This document shows positions 38,584 through 48,111 of a DNA stretch of 64,000 nt, piece by piece; within the stretch, counting starts at the first letter, position 1, and the number at the start of each line of letters is the position of its first letter. The stretch is from Dickeya fangzhongdai (GTDB lineage Bacteria > Pseudomonadota > Gammaproteobacteria > Enterobacterales > Enterobacteriaceae), in NCBI RefSeq assembly GCF_002812485.1, contig NZ_CP025003.1:4588001-4652000 (forward strand), written 5' to 3'. Both the position numbers and the translations under genes were made by a program. Below the pieces are notes generated by a model. It had not been told where the DNA came from, searched no databases, and worked only from the letters and a program-made list of their open reading frames with translations.

Positions 38584-39582
38584 CTAGACGCTCTCTCCCA
38601 CCTGCAGGGTAAAGCCGACGTCTACGCTGGCCGTCGGCAACGTTTCCCCATGCAGACGCGCCAGCAGCTGCGCGGCGCCGACTTCGCCAATGCGCTTACG
38701 CGGCGTCAATACGCTGGTCAGCCGCGGTACTGTGGTCTGGCCGATATCGTGACCGTGGAAACCGGCGATGCCCATCTGTTCGGGAACGCTCACCCCCTGC
38801 CGCTGGCACTCGAACATGGCACCGATAGCCAGGTCATCGTTGGTGCAGAACAGGCTGTCCACCTGCGGGTATTCCGCCTGCGCCCGGCGCAATAGCTCTC
38901 CGCCCAGCGTATAGGACGACGGGCTTTCGCTCATCACGCTGTAGCTGGCAAGGCCGGCTTCGGCCATCGCCTGCGCGTAACCTTGCTGTTTCATCAGCGT
39001 GCGTTCGTCCTGACGCGCGCCGAGATACACCACATGGCGGCGACCGCGCGCGATCATGTAGCGCGTCATCTGGCGCGCGGCGTCCACATTATCGAACCCC
39101 ACCGCCATATCGAGACAGGGCGACACGGAATCCATCAACTCCACCACCGGGATCCCGGCCACGGCGATCATCTGACGGGTGCGGGCGGTATGATTGCGCT
39201 CGGCGAGGATCAGTCCGTCAATGTTGTAGGCCAGCAATGACATCAAACGTCGCTCTTCCATTTCCGGCTGATAACCGTAATGCGCCAGCATGGTTTGATA
39301 TCCCTGCGCTTCCGCCACTTTTTCGATGCCGCGCAACACCTCGGCGAACACCTGGTTGGTAAGCGACGGCAACAGCACGCCGATCGCCCGGCTGGTGGAA
39401 TTGGCGAGAATATGCGGCGTTCGGTTGGGAATGTACCCCAGTTCATCCAGTACGGCGGCGATTTTGCCTCTCAGCGCCGCGGACACCTGCTCGGGGTTGC
39501 GCAAATAGCGGCTGACCGTCATTTTGGTCACCCCGACCCGGTCGGCGACATCCTGAAGTCCCGGCCTTTTTTTCTTTATCAT
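38584..39582 (-). CDS. gntR: GntR, LacI-family gluconate repressor
   Basis: 332 residues. LacI-type HTH at the N-terminus (LQDVADRVGVTKMTVSRYLRNP) with the hinge helix near NRTPHILANSTSRAIGV, then a periplasmic-binding-protein-like sensor. Orthologue of E. coli GntR, which releases gnt operators when gluconate is bound. Unlike in E. coli, it faces gntK rather than preceding it, so it has its own promoter in the AT-rich region upstream. Confidence 0.94.
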   Translation of the reverse strand: MIKKKRPGLQDVADRVGVTKMTVSRYLRNPEQVSAALRGKIAAVLDELGYIPNRTPHILANSTSRAIGVLLPSLTNQVFAEVLRGIEKVAEAQGYQTMLAHYGYQPEMEERRLMSLLAYNIDGLILAERNHTARTRQMIAVAGIPVVELMDSVSPCLDMAVGFDNVDAARQMTRYMIARGRRHVVYLGARQDERTLMKQQGYAQAMAEAGLASYSVMSESPSSYTLGGELLRRAQAEYPQVDSLFCTNDDLAIGAMFECQRQGVSVPEQMGIAGFHGHDIGQTTVPRLTSVLTPRKRIGEVGAAQLLARLHGETLPTASVDVGFTLQVGESV

Positions 39583-40085
39583 CCGTTGACATCCCCGTGG
39601 CTGAAAACGCCGATTGTACTAGAGAAATGGTTAGCAGAATATGTACTTGAACACAGGTCATAAAATCAGGCATGGTGAAGTCGTGCAAATAATACCCATT
39701 ATATTATTTTGATTTTTATTGTTTGCTGGTTATTAATTATAACCAACAACGAATGAGTATATATCGCCAATAAATGACGATTTTTATATTAATAAAAATC
39801 CGACAATAAATGATTTTTTATTATAAATAGCATCGCGCATTAATGTTACATTCCAGCTTACGCCACAAAAACAAGCCGGTGGAAATGTTCCATAATTTCA
39901 TGCAGAGACAGGCTATTTCAGCGCCACGCCTTCGGAATGACGGACTGAAACAGAGTGCTACACTCGCCTTCTGCGATAAAAGGTCTACCGTATTATTTCA
40001 TTTATGAATATATACCCTAAATAATTCGAGTTGCAGGTAGACGTTGTTGCACAGCGCAAACGCCTGGCGAACAGGAGCAAAGAAT
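39583..40085. other. AT-rich intergenic region upstream of gntR and an unknown gene
   Basis: About 500 bases. The segment 39690-39860 is strongly AT-rich and contains TGGTTAT/ATAACCA and the perfect 9-bp hairpin GATTTTTAT-ATTA-ATAAAAATC (39779-39800). Such DNA is typical of H-NS-bound acquired regions. At 40012-40037 lies TATACCCTAAATAATTCGAG and TTGCAGG, the leading arm of a repeat common between genes of Serratia, Photorhabdus and relatives. No gene is seen. Confidence 0.6.
40012..40040. repeat. Fragment of an enterobacterial intergenic repeat
   Basis: TATACCCTAAATAATTCGAG followed by TTGCAGGTAG resembles the outer arm of the ERIC-associated intergenic repeat of many enteric bacteria. The opposite arm is not found nearby, so it looks truncated. 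Recognition is from memory of the motif. Confidence 0.5.
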
Positions 40086-40883
40086 ATGAATAGTATTCCT
40101 ACATTTGGATCGTACACGGTGGCAGACCCACAGTCAGGACAGAGTTGGCGGGTAACGCACAGCACGGCGGAACAACAAGTCGATAATAGCGGGGCTGTCG
40201 CGGACGAAGTAAAAATTGAACGTCAGGATGTCAATATCAGCGCAGAAGCCCTCAGTAAATATCAGACATATATTGAAGCGCGAAAATCGGGTGACGCTAC
40301 CTCTAATCAGGTGACTATCTCGGAAGGCATCGCGCTTCAGGTTCCCGATGCGCTCAGCGAAGAAGAGTATGCCAAGTTGATGACGCCGACTGATACCTGG
40401 GCCGAGCGGATGAAAACCGTGGACCAGGCGACACTCAACCTGCGTTCGGCGTCTGCTCAGATTGAGCCGACTTATATGTCTTTTCTGGAACAACTCGGCA
40501 AAGATAACCCGGATTTAAAGGGAGCGACTTTCGGTTTCAGCGTGAGTAAGTACAACAGGCTCGTAGTGACCGGAGCACAAGGGCTGAACCAGGAACAGAT
40601 TCAGCGGCTGGAACAGGCGCTGAATTCATCCCGTGAGCTGGTGGATCAGGCGAATAAACTGGCCGATGCCCAAATCGCGCTCTTCGAGGCTGAAAGTCCT
40701 AACGCCATTATCTCCTTTAACCGGGACAACTACGCCCAAACCATTGATATCGGAACAGAACTCCTGACCAGAAATCGTGCCCGCTACGCCCCTCGTGACG
40801 GCTCGGCGAATGATGTCCATCAGAAAAACTGGGACAACAACTGGCGGCAACAGTTGGCGCGTAAGGGAGTACCGATTAATTAA
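40086..40883 (+). CDS. Hypothetical protein, unrecognised
   Basis: 265 residues from ATG 40086, with CAGGAG twelve bases upstream; an earlier in-frame start at 40044 lacks a ribosome site. I do not recognise a family. There is no signal peptide or membrane segment and no cysteine. Residues ~45-60 read DVNISAEALSKYQTY, a phrase seen near the start of several flagellar and secretion-related proteins, and residues ~185-215 form an amphipathic, probably coiled-coil helix (LNQEQIQRLEQALNSSRELV). It has lower GC than neighbours and follows an AT-rich region, suggesting acquisition. A monocistronic unit ended by hairpins. Confidence 0.75.
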   Translation: MNSIPTFGSYTVADPQSGQSWRVTHSTAEQQVDNSGAVADEVKIERQDVNISAEALSKYQTYIEARKSGDATSNQVTISEGIALQVPDALSEEEYAKLMTPTDTWAERMKTVDQATLNLRSASAQIEPTYMSFLEQLGKDNPDLKGATFGFSVSKYNRLVVTGAQGLNQEQIQRLEQALNSSRELVDQANKLADAQIALFEAESPNAIISFNRDNYAQTIDIGTELLTRNRARYAPRDGSANDVHQKNWDNNWRQQLARKGVPIN

Positions 40884-40977
40884 CTATCAGCAGTATAAGG
40901 CCGGGCAGCCTCAACCCCAGGCGGTTTGGTCGCGGAGGCTGGGCCTCCGCTGTACTACCGTGAACTGGGGGCAAACG

Positions 40978-41003
40978 AGGCGATCCGGCATGGGATCGCC
41001 TTG
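40978..41003. terminator. Hairpins between the unknown gene and the pirin gene
   Basis: AGGCGATCC/GGATCGCCT with a 6-base loop (40979-41002), and just upstream GCGGAGGC-TGG-GCCTCCGC near 40934-40952. They lie between convergent genes and fit terminators despite weak T tracts. Confidence 0.6.
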
Positions 41004-41019
41004 GTAAACGCCGCCGCCG

Positions 41020-41718
41020 TCATTTTACCGGCGGCAGGTCAAACAGCAGGATTTCGCTGTCTTCGCTGGCGCGCACGGTGATGGAATCCTCATCCCAGAT
41101 AGCCAGCGCGTCGCTGGCGTTGGCCTGCTGACCGTTGATCTCAATAGCGCCGCGCACCACCTGAATCCACAGCTGACGCCCCTGCTGGGCCTGATAGCTC
41201 GACGCTTCCTGCGATTTCAGCGCCCAGCGCCACAGCGTCATGTCCTGAAACACCTTCAACGACCCGTCGCGGGCATCCGGCGACAACACCAGTTGGCGGC
41301 CCTGCCGCGCATCAAAACGGCGCTGCTCGTAACGCGGCGTCAGGCCGGTTTTTTCCGGGATCACCCAGATCTGGTACAGGTGCAGCAATTTGTCCTGACT
41401 GGCGTTGTACTCCGAGTGACGGATCCCGGTGCCGGCGCTCATGATCTGAAACTCGCCCGCCGGGATCTGCTCTTTGTTGCCCATGCTGTCCTGATGTTCC
41501 ACCGTGCCTTCCAGCACATAGGTGAGAATTTCCATATCCCGGTGCGGGTGGGTTCCAAAACCCTGGCCGCCCTCGATACGGTCTTCATTGATCACCCGCA
41601 GCGCGGAAAAGCCCATGAAATCAGGGTCGTAGTAATCAGCGAATGAAAAAGTATGCCAGCTGTCGAGCCAGCCGTGATTGGCATGACCGCGATCTTGTGC
41701 TTTGCGTAAATAAATCAT
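41020..41718 (-). CDS. yhhW: Pirin-family protein (YhhW-like quercetin 2,3-dioxygenase)
   Basis: 232 residues from ATG 41718; five in-frame codons upstream are unlikely to be used. Bicupin pirin fold: HPHRDMEILTYVLEGTVEHQDS with the metal-binding His pair, His in TGIRHSEYN and a Glu ligand nearby, and QIWVIPEKTGLTPRYEQRRF, as in E. coli YhhW, which oxidises quercetin in vitro. Physiological function is not known. It sits next to ryhB as in E. coli, but yhhX is missing between. Confidence 0.88.
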   Translation of the reverse strand: MIYLRKAQDRGHANHGWLDSWHTFSFADYYDPDFMGFSALRVINEDRIEGGQGFGTHPHRDMEILTYVLEGTVEHQDSMGNKEQIPAGEFQIMSAGTGIRHSEYNASQDKLLHLYQIWVIPEKTGLTPRYEQRRFDARQGRQLVLSPDARDGSLKVFQDMTLWRWALKSQEASSYQAQQGRQLWIQVVRGAIEINGQQANASDALAIWDEDSITVRASEDSEILLFDLPPVK

Positions 41719-41874
41719 GTGACGTTCCTCCAACGTTTTTTTTCAGTCTAGCGGCCGCCGGAGAATAAGAAAGCCGAAAAAACTCACCGCTCTATTCAAA
41801 AAATTTCCGGGAGAAATTTTTAACGTCGTGCAACGACAAACAAATTGGAAACCAGACTCCTAAAAATTCAGGAT

Positions 41875-41969
41875 AAAAAAAAGCCAGCACCCGAGCTGGC
41901 TAAGTAATACTGGAAGCAATGTGAGCAATGTCGTGCCTTCACAGCAAAACCGCGATGAGTCACAAGGAT
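41875..41969 (-). ncRNA. ryhB: RyhB, iron-starvation small RNA
   Basis: The minus strand reads GCACGACATTGCTCACATTG from 41936, then CTTCCAGTATTACTTAGCC, the conserved seed and Hfq-proximal region of E. coli RyhB. The 3' end is GCCAGC-TCGGGT-GCTGGC followed by eight T (41875-41882), its terminator. The 5' end is placed by comparison with the 90-base E. coli RNA and a TAATGA -10-like box; it could shift by several bases. RyhB base-pairs with mRNAs of iron-using proteins when iron is scarce, with Hfq. A Fur box lies directly upstream. Confidence 0.95.
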
Positions 41970-41997
41970 GGATTCATTAGGCTTTCCCGGAACGCAT

Positions 41998-42016
41998 GGC
42001 AATAATAATCATTATC
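41998..42016. promoter_or_regulatory. Fur box of ryhB
   Basis: GGCAATAATAATCATTATC matches 16 of 19 positions of the Fur consensus GATAATGATAATCATTATC. It is centred about 38 bases upstream of the estimated RyhB start, overlapping the -35 region, so Fur-Fe would block transcription. Confidence 0.9.
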
Positions 42017-42173
42017 ATTTGCATCTGTAAAGCGTTTTTTTGTTCAACTAAAAGAAAAATCATGCCTGAGAAGGCCAGCCCGCCTGACATTCCAGTCATT
42101 TCGCTACAGGCATACAAGATTATTTTTTCAGAATCAAATGGTTAACATTTAACCATGTGTAATGCGCGGGAAT

Positions 42174-42216
42174 AGAAAAACGGCCGCCCTCTCCTGGAAA
42201 AACAGCGAGGGCGGCC
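42174..42216 (-). terminator. Terminator of glpABC
   Basis: Minus strand: GGCCGCCCTC/GAGGGCGGCC (42182-42191 with 42207-42216), perfect 10-bp stem, then GTTTTTCTATT. It starts 14 bases past the glpC stop. Confidence 0.85.
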
Positions 42217-42229
42217 CCACTAAAACCAT

Positions 42230-43432
42230 TTACGCCGGCAGCGCTTTAGCCAGTAGGCTGAAGGGATGTTCGCAGGGTTTGCCGGTGGACATTTCAATCT
42301 GCCATTTGCAGGTTTCGCAATCCGTGATCACCAGATCGGCGCCGCTCGCGTCAATCTGCCGGAACAACGGCGCGCCAATCCCCTGCGCGGTATCGTAGTT
42401 TTCCTTCTTGAAACCATAGGTCCCGGCGATGCCGCAACACTGGGAATCCAGCACCTGCAACTCCAGCCCTGGAATCCGCCGCAGCAGTTCGAGGGTATAC
42501 GCGGTCCATCCCATACGCTCCAGATGGCAAGGGGTGTGATACACCACCCGCAGCGGCAAAGGCTGCAACGGCAGCGTCCGGCCTTGCTCCAGCAAGCGAT
42601 AAAGGTGACGCGTCGCCAGTTCGATGCCGTCGCGCACATGCTGGTTGTCCAGCCCCAGCAGATGGGGATATTCATCGCGCAGCGTAAAAGTGCAACTGGA
42701 CGAGGTGGCGATGACCGGCAGCCCCCGGCTGTTGATGGCGTCATCCAGCGAAGCCAGGTTGAAACGCGCCTGCTTGCGCGCCTTGTCGAGAAAACGGTTG
42801 GCGATCAGCGCCACGCCGCAGCACTTCTCTTTGGTCAGCAGCTGCACCCCGACCCCCATCGCGTTAAACACACGAATCAGATCGCGCCCCAGCTGCGGGT
42901 GGTTGTAGTTGACGTAGCAGCCGTGAAAATAGGCGACCTGTTCGGCAAATTGCAACTGATGCGCCGCCTGCTGGCGATACCAGCTGCGGAAAGTGCCGTG
43001 GGAATAGCGCGGCAACTGGCGGCGATGGTCGATTTTCAACGCCTTATCCAGCAGTTGGCGCATCGGTTTTAACCCGGTGAGGGTGTTCACCAGCGGCGCA
43101 AACGGCGTGGCGACGGTACCCATCAGATCCGTGTGGCTGAGAATGGCGTCGCGCAGCGTCGGGCGATGCTGGCTATGGCTGGCTTTGGCGCGCTGGATGA
43201 TGTCGCCGATGTGCACATCCGACGGGCAGGCTACCTCGCACCGCTTGCAGTTGGTGCAATATTTCAGCGCTTCATCAAACAACGCCGGGTCTTTACGCCG
43301 TAGCCGTTCGCCATCCGGCCCAGCCTGCTTCGGCCCCGGATAGAGCGGATTGACGCGCGCCACCGGGCAGGCGGTGGTGCAGACGGTGCATTTGATGCAG
43401 TTTTCGAAACTGGTGTCAGACCGGCTCATCAC
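42230..43432 (-). CDS. glpC: GlpC, anaerobic glycerol-3-phosphate dehydrogenase subunit C
   Basis: 400 residues. Two 4Fe-4S ferredoxin motifs at the N-terminus (CIKCTVCTTACPV and CTNCKRCEVACPS) and two CCG-type cysteine-rich domains (HGCYVNYNHPQLG...KCCG; HTPCHLERMG...QCCG). It anchors GlpAB to the inner membrane and passes electrons to menaquinone. The start overlaps the glpB stop by four bases (ATGA). Confidence 0.97.
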   Translation of the reverse strand: MMSRSDTSFENCIKCTVCTTACPVARVNPLYPGPKQAGPDGERLRRKDPALFDEALKYCTNCKRCEVACPSDVHIGDIIQRAKASHSQHRPTLRDAILSHTDLMGTVATPFAPLVNTLTGLKPMRQLLDKALKIDHRRQLPRYSHGTFRSWYRQQAAHQLQFAEQVAYFHGCYVNYNHPQLGRDLIRVFNAMGVGVQLLTKEKCCGVALIANRFLDKARKQARFNLASLDDAINSRGLPVIATSSSCTFTLRDEYPHLLGLDNQHVRDGIELATRHLYRLLEQGRTLPLQPLPLRVVYHTPCHLERMGWTAYTLELLRRIPGLELQVLDSQCCGIAGTYGFKKENYDTAQGIGAPLFRQIDASGADLVITDCETCKWQIEMSTGKPCEHPFSLLAKALPA

Positions 43433-44679
43433 AGGCTCTCCCTTACGATCATTTCAGCGGCGTACAACGCGGTCAACAGCGACACCCCGCCGCCGCACCC
43501 CTGACGCAACGGGTCATACCCGCGTAATACCGAACCAATCGCGTACAAACGGGGCTGGACACGGCCGCTAATAGCCGGGTGCAGGCATTCATCCACCATT
43601 ACGCCGAATTGCAGGTACGGCTGAGCGGCGAACAGATTTGGCCGACTCCAGTCTTCATGCGTGGGCAGGAAATCCACGTCCAGCCCGAACACCGGCTCCA
43701 CCACCCGATCGCGCTCGGCCACCAGACCGTTGCTGAAAAAACTGCCGCTCGCCAGCACCACATGACCGGCTCGCAGCGGTATTTCGCCGTGGCTGCGGGT
43801 ATACAGCGCCACGCCGTCTTCTTGCGGCTGCGCCGACAACACCCGGTCCCCCGGCATCACGGTGCCGCCAATCTGACGAAAGCGGCCCAGCAGCGCCTGA
43901 TGCAACTGCATGCCCGGCAACGACGGCGGCAGCGTCGCCAGCAGTCCCACCGGTTTACCCAGCGCGGCATTTAGCCGCGCCTGCGCGTCCGGCCCGATAC
44001 AAGCGGGTAGTATCACCGCGTCATTGCCGTTCGATCGCGTCAGCAGTTCCTCCGCCAGCGCCGCCACGCCCGTCGGGGTATCCAGCACCCGGGCAAGATT
44101 CAGCGAGCGAAACTCGCTGGGGTTTTGCCGCAACGCATCCAGCAACGGCAAGTGCAGATCGTCGGCGCGGGCGGCAATCCCCTGCGCTTGCAGTTCCCCG
44201 GCCACCAGCCGGGATTGAAAATCCATAAAGCCGTCGATACCGGCGACCAGCGGCTGACGCCACGCCGGCGACCCCGGCAGGCCGCGCGTTACGCTATCCG
44301 ACGGGCTCAGCCAGCACGGATGCCACTTGCCCAACGGCGTAAGACGCTGATGATTGCCCCCGCTTTCCCCTCGCAGCCACAACCCGCAGCGCGCCAGCAA
44401 CGCTTCGGCGTCCGACGCCAGTTGGTTTACGCGCGCCTTACCCATCAGGGTATAAGGATGATGCGGCGCCTGCGCCGCCAGCGCATCCAGCGCCGCTAAC
44501 GGCTGGTCGACCGCCGTGCCGTCCGGCAGCGTCGCCAGCAGATCCAGCGCGCCGGACGCAAAGGTCAGCGCGCTTTGCCCGACGCTGACCACGGCGCAGC
44601 GTTTACCCTGCTCCTGCAGGCGAATGCCGCAGGCTAACCCGGCCAGCCCGCCGCCAATTATCACCACGTCATAACGCAT
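43429..44679 (-). CDS. glpB: GlpB, anaerobic glycerol-3-phosphate dehydrogenase subunit B
   Basis: 416 residues. An FMN/FAD-type flavoprotein fold beginning YDVVIIGGGLAGLACGIRLQEQGK, with a C-terminal glycine-rich segment AIGSVLRGYDPLRQGCGGG. Soluble catalytic-complex subunit with GlpA. Its start overlaps the end of glpA by 11 bases, so the three genes form one tightly coupled operon. Confidence 0.96.
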   Translation of the reverse strand: MRYDVVIIGGGLAGLACGIRLQEQGKRCAVVSVGQSALTFASGALDLLATLPDGTAVDQPLAALDALAAQAPHHPYTLMGKARVNQLASDAEALLARCGLWLRGESGGNHQRLTPLGKWHPCWLSPSDSVTRGLPGSPAWRQPLVAGIDGFMDFQSRLVAGELQAQGIAARADDLHLPLLDALRQNPSEFRSLNLARVLDTPTGVAALAEELLTRSNGNDAVILPACIGPDAQARLNAALGKPVGLLATLPPSLPGMQLHQALLGRFRQIGGTVMPGDRVLSAQPQEDGVALYTRSHGEIPLRAGHVVLASGSFFSNGLVAERDRVVEPVFGLDVDFLPTHEDWSRPNLFAAQPYLQFGVMVDECLHPAISGRVQPRLYAIGSVLRGYDPLRQGCGGGVSLLTALYAAEMIVRESL

Positions 44680-46312
44680 CGCTGTTCTCCTGCTCCCGGC
44701 TTTCGGTCAGCCCGCACAGCCCCTGATAAATCCAGCTGGTAAATTCGCTTTCCCGCAGCGTGTGCCCCCACGCGATGGGGCGCATGCCTTTCCAGCGCTC
44801 GTTGAGAAACTGGCTCAGTTGCGACACCGCCTGATGCGGCGTGGACTGTCCCAGCCGGCACAACAGACCGGCCGCGCGACAGGCGCACAGTTCCCCCTGA
44901 CAGGTGCCCATGCCGACGCGGGTACGGCGGCGCAGGTCAGTCAGGTTGTTGACCTGCAGCGACTCCACCGCATAACGCACCTCGCCCGCCGTCACCGCTT
45001 CACATTCGCACACCAGACTGCTGTCCACCCGCTGGCCGGACACCAGCGGCGCGGCGCGATGCCCGTGGCGATAAATCGCAGAACCGCGCAACGGCGCCGA
45101 CAGCGCCGATGCGGCCTGCGGCGTGTCCGGATTCGGCGTTTCCGACCCCGGCAACGGCCGTGACGCGGTGGCGCATTCGGCCCGGTGGCCGAGCTTTTCG
45201 CATACTTTGTCCGTCACCCATTCCGCCATCAGCCGGTAGGTCATCAGCTTGCCGCCGGTGATGGTGACAAACCCTTCCAGCCCGTCCCGGCTGGCGTGGT
45301 CCAGCAGCACAATGCCGCGGCTGACGCTGCGCCCGGACGGGTCGTTGTCGCTCGCCACCAGCGGCCGCACCCCGGCGTAGGCACGCAGAATGCGGGTTTG
45401 CGCCAGTTGCGGCGCCAGCAGACTGCCTTCGCGGATCAGGGTATCGACTTCCGCCGGGGTAACGGTCATGTGGTCGATTTGGTCATAGTCGATGCGGGTC
45501 GAGGTGGTGCCAATCAGCGAAATGGTGTCGCCCGGCACCAGAATGTCGGCGTCCGCCGGTTTACGGCAGCGGTTGATCACCCGGTTGTTGATGCGGTGCC
45601 CCAGAATCAGCAGCGCGCCCTTGGCTGGAAACATGCGCACAGTCAGATCGGCGTACTCAGCGATGCGCTGCCCCCAGATGCCGCCCGCGTTCACCACCAC
45701 TTGCGCATAAATTTCACTGGCGACATGGCGTTTGTGGTCGAAAACGCGCACGCCGGTGACACGATCGCCCTGACGAATCAACCCGATCACTTCGTGGTAG
45801 GTCAGCACTTCCGCGCCATGTTCGCAGGCGTCGATCATATTGGCGGCGGTCAGCCGGAACGGATCCACGGTACCGTCCGGCACCCTCACTGCGCCGATCA
45901 AGGCTGGATTGGCGGCCGGTTCCAGTCGCAGCGCCTCCTGCGGATCGATCGCCTGCGCCGGGATCCCCGCCTGTCGGCAGGCGGCGACAAACCGCGCCTG
46001 ATAGTCGAGGTCATCCTGCGGTAGCGTCAGAAACAGGCCGTCGGTCGGCTCAATACAGTGGCGGGCGATGCGCCGCAGAATCTGGTTTTCTTCAATGCAT
46101 TCGCGAGCGGACTCCGCATCGGTGACCGCATAGCGCGCCCCGCTGTGCAACAACCCATGATTACGACCGGTGGCGCCGGTGGCGATGTCGTGCCGTTCCA
46201 GCAGCAGGCACCGCAAACCGCGCAACGCGCAGTCGCGGGCGGTCCCCGCGCCGGTGGCGCCGCCGCCGATAATCACCACATCCGTTTCACGTCGCAAACC
46301 GTTGTTCGCCAT
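44669..46312 (-). CDS. glpA: GlpA, anaerobic glycerol-3-phosphate dehydrogenase subunit A
   Basis: 547 residues. FAD-binding VVIIGGGATGAGTARDCALRG, DAO domain, and a C-terminal BFD-like [2Fe-2S] region with CECEAV and CQGELCACRAAGLLC cysteines. It oxidises glycerol-3-phosphate during anaerobic growth with fumarate or nitrate as acceptor. First gene of glpABC, divergent from glpT with 300 bases between. Confidence 0.97.
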   Translation of the reverse strand: MANNGLRRETDVVIIGGGATGAGTARDCALRGLRCLLLERHDIATGATGRNHGLLHSGARYAVTDAESARECIEENQILRRIARHCIEPTDGLFLTLPQDDLDYQARFVAACRQAGIPAQAIDPQEALRLEPAANPALIGAVRVPDGTVDPFRLTAANMIDACEHGAEVLTYHEVIGLIRQGDRVTGVRVFDHKRHVASEIYAQVVVNAGGIWGQRIAEYADLTVRMFPAKGALLILGHRINNRVINRCRKPADADILVPGDTISLIGTTSTRIDYDQIDHMTVTPAEVDTLIREGSLLAPQLAQTRILRAYAGVRPLVASDNDPSGRSVSRGIVLLDHASRDGLEGFVTITGGKLMTYRLMAEWVTDKVCEKLGHRAECATASRPLPGSETPNPDTPQAASALSAPLRGSAIYRHGHRAAPLVSGQRVDSSLVCECEAVTAGEVRYAVESLQVNNLTDLRRRTRVGMGTCQGELCACRAAGLLCRLGQSTPHQAVSQLSQFLNERWKGMRPIAWGHTLRESEFTSWIYQGLCGLTESREQENSDAL

Positions 46313-46612
46313 TACCGTCCCACCTCAATCCGGATCATGTCTGTATGTAGTGGGACACAAACCGCCGCCACAATGATTGATAAAGAACAAAAACACTCAA
46401 AAAACGAAAATTAAACGATGATGAGACGACAAATATGTGATTCAAATCACTCAGAAATGAAAAATGGTTATTTCATTTGTGTTACTCACAGCTCAAAATG
46501 ACCCACCTCGTCATAAAAGTGTAACAATTGCGCGTTTACTCACACTGAACATCACGCGTATTCGCTACGCTGGCGAGCGTTATAGAACATAACTATCGGG
46601 GATCGTTTATTT
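46313..46612. promoter_or_regulatory. glpABC-glpTQ divergent control region
   Basis: Low-GC 300-base spacer. It contains TGTGA-TTCAAA-TCACT at 46436-46451, nine of ten CRP half-site positions and at the same time the FNR core TGAT-N4-ATCA; and the inverted repeat AAATGAAA/TTTCATTT at 46455-46478. No GlpR operator as clear as that of glpD was found by eye, although glp divergons normally carry several. Confidence 0.6.
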
Positions 46613-47962
46613 ATGCTGAGTATTTTCAAGCCTGCGGCACATCGTCCGCGCGTAGAGGAACATCGGGTGGATCCGCTCTACCGTCGTCTGCGCTGGCAAA
46701 TTTTTCTGGGGATCTTTTTCGGCTACGCCGCCTACTATCTGGTCAGAAAGAACTTCGCGCTGGCGATGCCTTATCTGGTCGAGCAGGGGTTCTCAAAGGG
46801 TGATCTGGGTTTCGCGCTGTCCGGCATTTCCATCGCCTACGGGTTTTCCAAATTCATCATGGGTTCGGTATCCGACCGCTCCAACCCGCGCGTCTTCCTG
46901 CCCGCCGGCCTGATTCTGGCGGCGGCGGTGATGCTGTTTATGGGCTTCGTGCCGTGGGCGACTTCCAGCATCATGGTGATGTTCGTGTTGCTGTTCGTCT
47001 GCGGCTGGTTTCAGGGCATGGGCTGGCCGCCGTGCGGCCGTACCATGGTGCACTGGTGGTCGCAGAAAGAACGCGGCGGCATCGTTTCCGTCTGGAACTG
47101 CGCCCACAACGTGGGCGGCGGCATCCCGCCGCTGCTGTTCCTGCTGGGGATGGCCTGGTTCAATGACTGGAAAGCCGCGCTCTATATGCCGGCGTTCGCC
47201 GCCATTCTGGTGGCGCTGTTCGCCTTCGCCATGATGCGCGACACGCCGCAGTCCTGCGGTCTGCCGCCGATCGAAGAATACAAAAACGATTATCCGGTAG
47301 ATTACAGCGAGAAAGACGAACAGGAGCTGACCGCCAAAGAAATCTTCATGCAGTACGTGTTCCCCAACAAACTGTTGTGGTACATCGCCTTTGCCAACGT
47401 GTTCGTCTACCTGCTGCGTTACGGCATTCTCGACTGGTCGCCGACCTATCTCAAAGAGGTGAAGCACTTTGCGCTGGATAAGTCTTCGCTGGCCTATTTC
47501 CTGTATGAATACGCCGGTATTCCAGGCACGCTGCTGTGCGGCTGGATGTCCGACAAGGTGTTCAAGGGCAACCGCGGCGCCACCGGCGTGTTCTTCATGA
47601 GTCTGGTGACCATCGCCACTATCGTGTACTGGCTGAATCCGGCGGGCAATCCCGGCGTGGACATGCTCTGCATGATCGTCATCGGCTTCCTGATCTACGG
47701 CCCGGTGATGTTGATCGGCCTGCATGCGCTGGAACTGGCGCCGAAGAAAGCCGCCGGCACCGCCGCCGGCTTCACCGGCCTGTTCGGTTACCTGGGCGGT
47801 TCGGTGGCAGCCAGCGCCATCGTCGGCTACACCGTAGACTTCTTCGGCTGGAACGGCGGCTTCCTGGTGATGATCGGCGGCAGCGTACTGGCGGTACTGT
47901 TGTTGATCCTGACCATGATCAACGAGAAGAAACACAAGCAAGAACTGGCGCAACGCGCCTGA
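46613..47962 (+). CDS. glpT: GlpT, glycerol-3-phosphate:phosphate antiporter
   Basis: 449 residues, 12 membrane helices, organophosphate:phosphate antiporter family. Recognisable are [20 protein letters not shown] with the substrate-binding Arg after helix 1, [37 protein letters not shown] and the second-half [18 protein letters not shown]. It imports glycerol-3-phosphate (and fosfomycin) in exchange for phosphate. Followed by glpQ 149 bases downstream, as in E. coli. Confidence 0.97.
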   Translation: MLSIFKPAAHRPRVEEHRVDPLYRRLRWQIFLGIFFGYAAYYLVRKNFALAMPYLVEQGFSKGDLGFALSGISIAYGFSKFIMGSVSDRSNPRVFLPAGLILAAAVMLFMGFVPWATSSIMVMFVLLFVCGWFQGMGWPPCGRTMVHWWSQKERGGIVSVWNCAHNVGGGIPPLLFLLGMAWFNDWKAALYMPAFAAILVALFAFAMMRDTPQSCGLPPIEEYKNDYPVDYSEKDEQELTAKEIFMQYVFPNKLLWYIAFANVFVYLLRYGILDWSPTYLKEVKHFALDKSSLAYFLYEYAGIPGTLLCGWMSDKVFKGNRGATGVFFMSLVTIATIVYWLNPAGNPGVDMLCMIVIGFLIYGPVMLIGLHALELAPKKAAGTAAGFTGLFGYLGGSVAASAIVGYTVDFFGWNGGFLVMIGGSVLAVLLLILTMINEKKHKQELAQRA

Positions 47963-48111
47963 TTCTGTCATCCAGCCGTGGTTTACTGACGACGGTAACC
48001 ATGCGCTTTATCCCCGCCGGACCATGCCGGGCCGGCGGGGAGTTATCAACGCCATTTTCAACACATCGACTCACACAGCTTTTCTTTCTCCCACTGAAAA
48101 AGGACGCTGAC

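Noticed and set aside
42139..42157. ATGGTTAA/TTAACCAT inverted repeat near ryhB as an operator
   Set aside because: Short, common, and with no promoter or gene for it to control beyond the glpC terminator.
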